Shown: positions 8,657 through 14,143 of the stretch, one piece after another
How the letters are laid out: each line of letters opens with the position of its first letter
Numbering within the stretch: position 1 is the first letter of the stretch
Source of the DNA: JAZTZP01 sp045637525
GTDB lineage: Bacteria; Bacillota; Clostridia; UBA1381
Length of the DNA: 20,358 nucleotides
Direction of reading: 5' to 3'
Assembly: GCA_045637525.1 (NCBI GenBank)
Contig: JAZTZP010000125.1
Location: 1-20,358 of the forward strand
Notes under the pieces: generated by a model
Seen by the model: the letters and a program-made list of their open reading frames with translations, nothing else
Told to the model about the DNA's origin: nothing
The model's database searches: none
Made by a program: the position numbers and the translations under genes

Positions 8657-9480
8657 TTTCTATCATCATTAATACACCTACCGGGCAGTGTATTACTTTC
8701 TCCTTCTTCAGATTTTATTAAATTAAGAAACTTCTCATACACAGCCGCATTCGATGCGATAATATGTGTATTAAGTCTTGAAATGTGCAGCTCGCGTTCA
8801 AGGTCCGTTACCCTTCCGCCGGCTTCTTCAACAATTATAACCCCGGCGGCATAGTCCCACGGCTTTAAATATCTGCCGAGAAAAACATCCGCCTTTCCGC
8901 AGGCAATATACGCAAGCTCAACAGCCGCAGAGCCAAACGTTCGTATATCCTGACATGAATTATATATTTTATCCGCATGCTTAAGCGCCGCACTGCAGTC
9001 ATTTTTAAAATAAGCGTTAAACTCTAAAATACCTATACATTCCGAAAGTGTAGCATTACTACTGCACTTAATAGGCTTACCGTTTAAATATGCACCTTTG
9101 CCTTTTTCTGCTCTGAACATTTCTTTTGTATACGGTACATAAATTATTCCCGACATAATCTCGCCTTTTGAAAAGAGTGCAAGCGACACACCGCAAAAAC
9201 TCAGCCGATGTATAAAATTAGTAGTGCCGTCTATCGGATCTAAAATCCAATAATCCTTTGCTTCGTCTATATTCGTATCGCCTTCTTCAGATATAAACCC
9301 GATTTCGGGAAATTCTTCTTTTAATCTCTTGTGCAGATACTCAGAAATTTCAATATCCGCCCTTGTAACATAATCAGACTCGCCCTTAACAGAAACATCA
9401 CCACGAAGTCTTTCATCAAAGAAAATACTGTCCGTTTCCAAAACAATCTTTTCAACCAAATCCATATTCATTTTTTCCAT
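8641..9480 (-). CDS. Inositol monophosphatase family protein
   Basis: This 279-residue protein has the Mg2+-dependent phosphatase signatures of the IMPase/SuhB family. They are the metal ligand segment SEEGD (residues 64-68), the core WILDPIDGTTNFIHRLSFCG with Asp81 and Asp84, and the C-terminal WDYAAGVIIVEEAGG with Asp209. It likely hydrolyses inositol-1-phosphate or another sugar or nucleotide monophosphate; the substrate cannot be read. It is the first gene of the operon with the MATE transporter and histidine phosphatase. The start at 9480 is close behind GGGGTGA, and an internal ATG at 9468 is also possible. The last ~20 residues overlap the MATE start. Confidence 0.92.
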   Translation of the reverse strand: MEKMNMDLVEKIVLETDSIFFDERLRGDVSVKGESDYVTRADIEISEYLHKRLKEEFPEIGFISEEGDTNIDEAKDYWILDPIDGTTNFIHRLSFCGVSLALFSKGEIMSGIIYVPYTKEMFRAEKGKGAYLNGKPIKCSSNATLSECIGILEFNAYFKNDCSAALKHADKIYNSCQDIRTFGSAAVELAYIACGKADVFLGRYLKPWDYAAGVIIVEEAGGRVTDLERELHISRLNTHIIASNAAVYEKFLNLIKSEEGESNTLPGRCINDDRKCLKN

Positions 9481-9493
9481 TCACCCCGGATAC

Positions 9494-9522
9494 AGTATAT
9501 CACAAGAAGAAAAAAAAGTCAA
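9494..9522 (-). promoter_or_regulatory. Promoter of the IMPase-MATE-phosphatase operon
   Basis: On the reverse strand TTGACT (9517-9522) and TATACT (9494-9499) are separated by 17 bp. The -10 box is only 14 bp upstream of the ATG at 9480, so the 5' leader is very short. Confidence 0.75.
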
Positions 9523-9621
9523 TATATAGTTAATAATTCAAGCATTTATTACTGTTTTCTTCTTTTTTCAGTGTAAAATTTGTTAGTTTATGCAACAAAG
9601 AATTTATTATCCTCCAATACC

Positions 9622-9650
9622 TTGAAATTCAAGAAATAACATTATATAAT
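9622..9650 (+). promoter_or_regulatory. Promoter of the interrupted Crp/Fnr gene
   Basis: TTGAAA (9622-9627) and TATAAT (9645-9650) are separated by 17 bp and lie 43 bp upstream of the ATG at 9694. Confidence 0.7.
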
Positions 9651-9693
9651 AATTAAAACAAGTCGGTTGTATTTACAACGAAAGGTGAAAAAA

Positions 9694-9963
9694 ATGAAAA
9701 AATTTATTCCTATACTGAAAAGAACACAAATGTTTTCCGGGGCAAGTGCTGATGAAATAGATTCTATGCTTTCTTGTCTCAGAGCAAGACTTTATAGCTA
9801 TACCAAGGGAGAATATGTGTTAAGACAAGGTGAGCATTTAACTGATATTATTGTACTGGTGGAAGGAAATCTGCATATTCACATTGCAAAGCATACTCAC
9901 ATTGCAAAACATACTCACATTGATTCAATACCTTTAAGTGAAATATCAACTTCGTTGATGTGA
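9694..9963 (+). pseudogene. Crp/Fnr-family regulator, cut by insertion after the first ~62 codons
   Basis: The first ~62 residues are the start of a Crp/Fnr cyclic-nucleotide-binding-like domain (FSGASADEIDSMLSCL, YTKGEYVLRQGEHLTDIIVLVEGNLHI). This domain normally continues for another ~50 residues and is followed by a helix-turn-helix. Instead the frame runs into the repeat-rich end of the accessory element, reads the repeat peptide HIAKHTHIAKHTHID and stops at 9961. The DNA-binding domain is missing, so the product cannot work as a normal regulator. The ATG at 9694 with AAAGGTG upstream is preferred over an in-frame TTG at 9667. The missing 3' half is not found elsewhere in the window. Confidence 0.8.
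9880..9922 (+). repeat. 18-bp direct repeats at the left element end (candidate attL)
   Basis: The unit CACATTGCAAAGCATACT (9880-9897) is repeated with one change at 9898-9915, and a third partial unit CACATTG begins at 9916. They start exactly where the crp-like coding sequence ends, so they may be recombinase binding sites or part of attL. Confidence 0.6.
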
Positions 9964-10112
9964 AATAATTTTCTTCGAAAATTGTGAAATAGAAAGCTAC
10001 CGCTTTCTGTGAAATGAAATAAATCCACACGCCGTAAGGCGTATTTCACATTGCGAAGCAATATTTCACGCCCGTAGGGCATTTCACAAATCCTGAAGGG
10101 ATTTATTTCACT
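9934..10112. repeat. Array of mini-hairpins separated by GTGAAAT / ATTTCAC units
   Basis: Seven or more short hairpins follow each other: ATCAACttcGTTGAT, AATTTTCttcGAAAATT, AGAAAGCtaccGCTTTCT, CGCCgtaaGGCG, ATTGCgaaGCAAT, GCCCgtaGGGC and AAATCCtgaaGGGATTT. They are joined by a 7-nt word that reads GTGAAAT in the left half and ATTTCAC in the right half. A long-range pairing TGAAATAAATCC (10014-10025) with GGATTTATTTCA (10099-10110) would enclose the right-hand hairpins. The array sits between the element end and the recombinase 3' end. Confidence 0.85.
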
Positions 10113-11644
10113 GAAAAAAGCACTTCAAAAGAAGTGCTTTTTTCTGGTGGAGCTGTTTTTGTCATAGTTGAACACTCTTGAACGCCCTCTGTTTCGCCAA
10201 GTTCATCAACTAAGTTGACATCAACCTCTGTAGGGATATTGCTTGTATTGAAGAAGATTTTTATTTTGTCATCATATAAATATATTTCATGTACGAATAC
10301 ATGTATAAGAAGTCGGCGGTATTGAATATCATTAACATCACCGTTTCTCATTCCATTTAAGAAAAACATAATTTCTTCTTCAGTCAAATCAAATGTATTA
10401 TTCTTTTCTTTTTCAAGTCTTTCTTTAAAATCATCTATTTTTTTGTTTGATTGACTTATTTCTGCAATTATTTCTCTGCGGATATCATCATCTTCACACA
10501 ACTTTAAAGTGTCAAAAAGGTTGTTTTTGATTTTTTCTTCTTTTTTTAGTTGTTTATTCAAAGAGTTTATTAATTCAATGTTTCCGGCATTAGTTGCATT
10601 GATAACTTCTTCTGCAATCTTCTTAATGTTATCGTCCGTCAATATACTACAGCATTGAGCAACAACAAAATCTTCAATCCAATCTTTTTTAGCGTTCTTC
10701 TTGTCACACAACTTTTGTTTAACGCCGTTACATCTGTAGTATCTGTGCATTTTACCTGTTTTAGACGTTCCGCCGTATGCGGTCATTAATTTTTTGCACT
10801 TTCCACATTTTAAATAGCCTGTTAATAGGTATTCTACTTTATCCCCTGCTTTTGATTTGGCGGGGATTTTTTGATTTTTAGCAAGTTTTTCTTGCACCTT
10901 ATAAAAGGTATCGTCATCCAATATATGTGGTATAGTATCAGGGGTTTCTTCGCCCTTAAATGTATATGTTCCTATATATCTTTTGTTTCTCAGAATTGTA
11001 TGGAACGAGTTTTTGTTGAATTTACCACCTTGTTTTGTTTTGCAACCTTTACTGTTTAATATATTTGCAATTTCTACATTTGTCTTATCTTCTAAATAAC
11101 TTTTAAAAATAAATCTAACAGTTTCAGCTTGCTCTTCATCAATAACAATTTCTTTGTTTTTAGCTTTAAATCCTAATGGCAAACTGCCTGTTGTATAATG
11201 TTTCTCCGCATTTTTCGCCATTCCAATGGTTATGTTTTCTGATAAGTTATCAGAGAAGAAACCGTTATAAGCTGCTATAATATTTCGCATGAATGTTCCG
11301 GAGGCTCCACCGGGAAGTTGTTCCATTACAGACAAAACCTCAACGTTGTTTTCTGCAAGAATTCCTCTATACTTAAAATCATCACCTGCGTTTCTTGCAT
11401 AACGGTCGAACTTGTAACAGATTACACAATCAAATCTTGGAGTTTGTTTTTTGCTGTCACGAATAAGCTTTAAAAAATTTGTTCGCTTGTCTTTTGTTGC
11501 GGTAAGTGCTTTGTCAATGTAAGTATTAACTATCGTTATTCCTTTCTCTCTTGCGTAGTTTTGACAAAGTTCAATTTGTGTTTCAATAGTTTGTTCGTTT
11601 TGCGAGTGGCTACTGTAGCGAGCATAAATTACACCATATTTCAT
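10103..11644 (-). CDS. Large serine recombinase (site-specific integrase)
   Basis: This 513-residue protein is a large serine recombinase that would integrate and excise the element by double-strand cleavage at att sites. The resolvase-type catalytic domain starts with YGVIYARYSSHSQ, where one of Ser11/Ser12 is the nucleophile, and contains CYKFDRYARN. The recombinase domain is at residues ~160-255 (PLGFKAKNKEIVIDEEQAETVRFIF). A zinc ribbon follows (LKCGKCKKLM ... YRCNGVKQKLC), then a charged coiled coil (~350-425) typical of this class. The ATG at 11644 has AAGGGTGA at a good distance; a GTG at 11653 overlapping the upstream stop is the alternative. The gene follows the XRE repressor and is probably cotranscribed with it. 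The final codons are encoded by a perfect terminator hairpin. Confidence 0.93.
   Translation of the reverse strand: MKYGVIYARYSSHSQNEQTIETQIELCQNYAREKGITIVNTYIDKALTATKDKRTNFLKLIRDSKKQTPRFDCVICYKFDRYARNAGDDFKYRGILAENNVEVLSVMEQLPGGASGTFMRNIIAAYNGFFSDNLSENITIGMAKNAEKHYTTGSLPLGFKAKNKEIVIDEEQAETVRFIFKSYLEDKTNVEIANILNSKGCKTKQGGKFNKNSFHTILRNKRYIGTYTFKGEETPDTIPHILDDDTFYKVQEKLAKNQKIPAKSKAGDKVEYLLTGYLKCGKCKKLMTAYGGTSKTGKMHRYYRCNGVKQKLCDKKNAKKDWIEDFVVAQCCSILTDDNIKKIAEEVINATNAGNIELINSLNKQLKKEEKIKNNLFDTLKLCEDDDIRREIIAEISQSNKKIDDFKERLEKEKNNTFDLTEEEIMFFLNGMRNGDVNDIQYRRLLIHVFVHEIYLYDDKIKIFFNTSNIPTEVDVNLVDELGETEGVQECSTMTKTAPPEKSTSFEVLFSVK
10114..10143 (-). terminator. Perfect terminator hairpin lying inside the 3' end of the recombinase gene
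   Basis: AAAAAAGCACTTC (10114-10126) and GAAGTGCTTTTTT (10131-10143) form a 13-bp perfect stem with a 4-nt loop and T-runs on both strands. For reverse-strand transcripts the predicted end falls before the recombinase stop codon at 10103-10105. Confidence 0.8.
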
Positions 11645-11649
11645 TTCAA

Positions 11650-12351
11650 TCACCCTTTGTTTTTGTAAAATAAATCATAATACACATCCGAAATATGTAG
11701 TTTCGGGTTGCCGTTTGTGTTTTTCCATTCTTTAATTTTTTGTTGGCAATCTTCATCGGTTTCAATGTTTGTATATTTGATAGCTTCTTCTAATTCCTTA
11801 ATATAATCATCAACTGTGTTGTAAACATCTTCATCAATTTCAATGTTATGTCCGTATATATAAAATTGTTTCCTCAATTCCTCATATTCGACAGTTGAAA
11901 GTAATTTATCGCCTAATGTCATAAATAAAACCTTGTCAAAATCATATTCATCTTCTATAGCGTATTTAAAACTGTTAACAATAACTTGATTATCGGTATG
12001 AAATACGATTTTATCATCAGAAATATCTACTTGCATACCTGTTTTTTTAATCATTTCAATAATAACTTTAAAATAGCTTATTCTTAAATTGTCAGGGGTG
12101 TTCAATTCATTTCCGCACAAATAATCAGTCGAAACCCCAAAAACATTTGCTAACGCTGCCAATGTTTCGTATTTGGGTAAAGATAGTTTTGTCCTTGTGC
12201 AATTCTTTATCGTGTCTACAGAAAGACCAGCAGCTACAGCCAAACTCTCCTGTGTATAGCCTTCTATCGCCATCAATTTCTTTAAATTTCTTGTAAAGCT
12301 TTCTGAATATTGCTCTTTATAGTTTTGAATTATATCTTGCTCTTTAGCCAT
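11650..12351 (-). CDS. XRE-family helix-turn-helix repressor
   Basis: This 233-residue protein has a Cro/CI-type helix-turn-helix at residues ~19-78 (TRNLKKLMAIEGYTQESLAV, AAGLSVDTIKNCTRTKLSLP, YETLAALANVFGVSTDYLCG). The remaining ~150 residues are acidic, lack a recognisable peptidase or metal-binding motif, and may serve in oligomerisation or sensing. The start at 12351 has AAGGAG 8 bases upstream. It is the first gene of the leftward unit with the recombinase, and its stop (TGA at 11650) touches the recombinase start. The promoter contains two matching palindromes, so the protein probably represses its own transcription and that of the divergent replication genes, like a phage lysogeny switch. 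Confidence 0.88.
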   Translation of the reverse strand: MAKEQDIIQNYKEQYSESFTRNLKKLMAIEGYTQESLAVAAGLSVDTIKNCTRTKLSLPKYETLAALANVFGVSTDYLCGNELNTPDNLRISYFKVIIEMIKKTGMQVDISDDKIVFHTDNQVIVNSFKYAIEDEYDFDKVLFMTLGDKLLSTVEYEELRKQFYIYGHNIEIDEDVYNTVDDYIKELEEAIKYTNIETDEDCQQKIKEWKNTNGNPKLHISDVYYDLFYKNKG

Positions 12352-12377
12352 ATAAACATCTCCTTAGTTTTTATAAT

Positions 12378-12395
12378 AGTGTATCACGATACACT
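12378..12395. promoter_or_regulatory. Operator O1: perfect palindrome
   Basis: AGTGTATCACGATACACT is a perfect 18-bp inverted repeat over the leftward -10 box. It has the same half-site and spacing as O2, so both probably bind the adjacent XRE repressor. Confidence 0.75.
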
Positions 12396-12406
12396 ACACT
12401 TGTCAA
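12378..12406 (-). promoter_or_regulatory. Leftward promoter of the XRE repressor / recombinase unit
   Basis: On the reverse strand TTGACA (12401-12406) and TACACT (12378-12383) are separated by 17 bp. Operator O1 covers the -10 region, which suggests autorepression. Confidence 0.65.
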
Positions 12407-12413
12407 GGTTTAA

Positions 12414-12431
12414 AGTGTATTTCTATACACG
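12414..12431. promoter_or_regulatory. Operator O2: second copy of the same palindrome
   Basis: AGTGTATTTCTATACACG repeats the AGTGTAT-N4-ATACAC layout of O1. The centres of the two sites are 36 bp apart. O2 lies between the two divergent promoters, just upstream of the rightward -35 box. Confidence 0.75.
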
Positions 12432-12443
12432 CAACGAGTGACA

Positions 12444-12472
12444 CTGACAATTATAACCTCCTGTGCTATGAT
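12444..12472 (+). promoter_or_regulatory. Rightward promoter of the replication module
   Basis: CTGACA (12444-12449) and TATGAT (12467-12472) are separated by 17 bp, with a TGC extended -10. It lies 22 bp upstream of the first small gene and next to operator O2. Confidence 0.7.
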
Positions 12473-12494
12473 AATCACGAAAGGAGGTGAACCG

Positions 12495-12671
12495 ATGAGC
12501 AATTTGAATTTTGACAAGGATACTCTTGCGAGTTTTGCCGACGGCATCTTAGTAGAAGATATTAAAAACTACATAGCAAATAATGCTGAAGCCTTTGAGG
12601 AATTCAAAATTGCTCGACAGGCTAACGCAAATCAAAAAACTAAAGCAAAAGGAGAAACTAAAATCGCATAA
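12495..12671 (+). CDS. Small protein of unknown function, first gene of the rightward unit
   Basis: This 58-residue protein is not recognised. It is acidic in the first part (NFDKDTLASFADGILVEDIK) and ends in a basic lysine-rich tail (NQKTKAKGETKIA). No membrane segment is present. The ATG at 12495 has a near-perfect ribosome binding site AAGGAGGTGA (12481-12490). As the first gene after the repressor-controlled promoter, where phages and replicons often place Cro-like, excision or copy-control proteins, a regulatory role is possible. This rests on position only. Confidence 0.7.
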   Translation: MSNLNFDKDTLASFADGILVEDIKNYIANNAEAFEEFKIARQANANQKTKAKGETKIA

Positions 12672-13107
12672 CTTTTAAAATTTGTGACAGAAACATTAAA
12701 AATATCTCAGTTTACTTTTTTAAACCTCAGAATTTTTTAGCGTATATCTCAGGCAATAAAAAATTCTTCAGATTGAATGTTTTTTCGCATATGAAAAATT
12801 ATTTTGCTTCAGGTAAAGTTATATTTATATGTAAAACAAAAGTGATTAGCTTCTAATTTCATTTTTGACAGACGATATTTTTAAAAATTTAGCAGTTAAT
12901 TTTTAAATTTTAGCATATTAGTATTCCTCAATTTTCTTAACTCTAAATTTTTGATGTTTTATCATTAAGTTCGTTCATACTCTTTGGGGCAATCTATACT
13001 TACTTCCGTTTGTATAAAGTACCCGAAGGTTTGATAAATATTTTAGGTCGCAACTTATATGTGATATACAGTTGTATAAGTTGTGGTCGGAAAGGAGTAA
13101 GCTGACA
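12672..13107 (+). other. AT-rich non-coding region between the first and second small genes
   Basis: No gene-like frame is seen in these 436 bp. Features visible are an AT-rich hairpin (AGAATTTTTT at 12729-12738 with AAAAAATTCT at 12758-12767) and CTCAG/TTCAG words at 12706, 12726, 12748, 12767 and 12809, spaced close to multiples of 21. There is a weak candidate promoter TTGTAT-N17-GATAAA (13010-13038). A stem CAACTTATA / TATAAGTTG (13051-13059 with 13075-13083) lies just before the next ribosome binding site. It could be a control or partition region. Confidence 0.5.
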
Positions 13108-13446
13108 ATGAAAATTGGCGATATTACTTTGACTTTAGAACAAGTGCTTCATGGCTCTAAAGCAATTTTAACAGGTGTCCGTACCGTTAACAAGTATGTA
13201 AACGGCGAAAAGACAGATGTTATTGATGCGATAGCGTATGACGTTGTTTGTCCTAGTAATAAGTATGAGAAAGTTACTGTAAAAGTTCCTGGAACCAAAG
13301 CAGTGCTTTCTTCAGAAGAAGTTGATATGTGCGAAGAGGCTATTTGGGTTTCTTTTGAGGGTTTTGAAGGTAGGTTTTATACCGACAGTCTTACAAAAGA
13401 AGTCAAAGTGTCTGCAAAGGCACAAAAAGTCAACATAGTCGACTAA
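13108..13446 (+). CDS. Small protein of unknown function (112 residues)
   Basis: The protein begins MKIGDITLTLEQVLHG and is rich in short beta strands (YDVVCPSNKYEKVTVKVPG, IWVSFEGFEGRFYTDSLT). It has no membrane segment. Size, predicted all-beta character and position ahead of a rolling-circle rep gene would suit a small ssDNA-binding or replication accessory protein, as some filamentous phages encode (RstB, gpV). I cannot identify a diagnostic motif, so this is only a suggestion. The ATG at 13108 has AAAGGAG 10 bases upstream. Confidence 0.75.
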   Translation: MKIGDITLTLEQVLHGSKAILTGVRTVNKYVNGEKTDVIDAIAYDVVCPSNKYEKVTVKVPGTKAVLSSEEVDMCEEAIWVSFEGFEGRFYTDSLTKEVKVSAKAQKVNIVD

Positions 13447-13467
13447 TAAAGTTGACTAAACTATCAC

Positions 13468-13526
13468 TTTGCGTGCCTTCTCCTATACAATATTATATTT
13501 CTACTTTGAGGGTGAAGGCACGCAAA
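13468..13526 (+). other. Long perfect stem-loop between the two small genes
   Basis: TTTGCGTGCCTTC (13468-13480) pairs perfectly with GAAGGCACGCAAA (13514-13526), a 13-bp stem with a 33-nt AT-rich loop. It is followed by A residues and no T-run, so it does not look like a rightward terminator. It may stabilise or process the mRNA or bind a protein. Confidence 0.65.
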
Positions 13527-13555
13527 AATTCAGGGTAATAGGAGGAATTAAGAAT

Positions 13556-13921
13556 ATGAATTATATACGTAAATTCAATGTATTTGATTGGGAACATATC
13601 TGTAACGCTGTGGCACAAGTTTCGTCAAAAAATTATCGCATGATGCGTGTTATTGGATGTCGAGATCCATACGAAGTTGAAGATTGTTCACAAGTTGGAT
13701 ACATGGGAAATCTTCCCGTGGTTCAAGTTGCCTTAGAAAAGGCAGTTAAAGAACCTGTTTCAGAAGCTGCATTGCGTAGACGTTGTGTAAGATTCACTAA
13801 TGCATTGTATGATGTTACATCTTTGTTTTATGGTGACAATTATGCATTAAATGTAGTATATGCTGTTGATGCAGGTGATGAAATTATCTTCTACATTACA
13901 TACGAAATGTGGTGTAGATAA
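13556..13921 (+). CDS. Small protein of unknown function (121 residues)
   Basis: The protein starts MNYIRKFNVFDWEHICNAVA and contains a basic stretch (EAALRRRCVRFTNALYDVTS) followed by hydrophobic beta-like segments (YALNVVYAVDAGDEIIFYIT). No known motif or membrane helix is evident. The ATG at 13556 has a strong GGAGGA at 13541-13546; the frame could open at 13469 but that would run through the stem-loop. It is the last gene before the origin-like hairpin cluster and rep, so a role in replication or its control is plausible but unproven. Confidence 0.75.
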   Translation: MNYIRKFNVFDWEHICNAVAQVSSKNYRMMRVIGCRDPYEVEDCSQVGYMGNLPVVQVALEKAVKEPVSEAALRRRCVRFTNALYDVTSLFYGDNYALNVVYAVDAGDEIIFYITYEMWCR

Positions 13922-13929
13922 ACATTAGA

Positions 13930-14034
13930 AGTTCCCTTGCAATCGGAGTTTTTCGGGAACGAAAAACGAAGAGCGCAAGGGAACTCCTTTGCGTTAGCAA
14001 AGGTTTGTGAATTGCCAGTATTACCAATTCACAA
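13930..14034 (+). other. Origin-like cluster of three abutting hairpins upstream of rep
   Basis: Hairpin 1: AGTTCCCTTGC (13930-13940) pairs with GCAAGGGAACT (13975-13985) and encloses an inner stem GTTTTTCG / CGAAAAAC with a GGAA loop. Hairpin 2: CCTTTGC gtta GCAAAGG (13986-14003). Hairpin 3: TTGTGAATTG (14005-14014) pairs with CAATTCACAA (14025-14034) around the loop CCAGTATTAC. The loop of hairpin 3 contains CAGTATTAC (14016-14024), which fits the NANTATTAC nonanucleotide where CRESS-DNA virus Reps nick between the last T and AC. I read hairpin 3 as the double-strand origin of the adjacent Rep. Confidence 0.8.
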
Positions 14035-14055
14035 GTGCAACTCGTAAAAGTGCAA
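14033..14055 (+). repeat. Candidate Rep-binding iterons next to the origin hairpin
   Basis: AAGTGCAA occurs at 14033-14040 and again at 14048-14055, a 15-nt period that starts at the foot of the nonanucleotide hairpin. CRESS-DNA virus origins carry short direct repeats of this kind beside the stem-loop for Rep recognition. Confidence 0.55.
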
Positions 14056-14080
14056 ATAATATTAGATTGAATGTAAGTAT

Positions 14081-14107
14081 AAAAGTTACACTTTAACTGT
14101 AACTTTT
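14081..14107 (+). promoter_or_regulatory. Perfect hairpin in the rep leader
   Basis: AAAAGTTACA (14081-14090) and TGTAACTTTT (14098-14107) form a 10-bp perfect stem with a 7-nt loop, ending 36 bases before the rep start codon. It could act as a weak attenuator with its T-run, or as an operator for control of Rep synthesis. Confidence 0.55.
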
Positions 14108-14143
14108 AAAATGTGTAGTGTAACAAAAAAAGAGGGTGTTAAA

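Noticed and set aside
9934..10112. CRISPR array, suggested by a recurring 7-nt word with variable stretches between
   Set aside because: The word is far too short for a CRISPR repeat, it changes orientation midway, and each variable stretch is itself a palindrome. No cas genes are nearby.
14111..14143. Upstream ATG as the start of Rep
   Set aside because: It has no ribosome binding site and overlaps the leader just after the hairpin, while the ATG at 14144 has GAGGGTG at a good distance.
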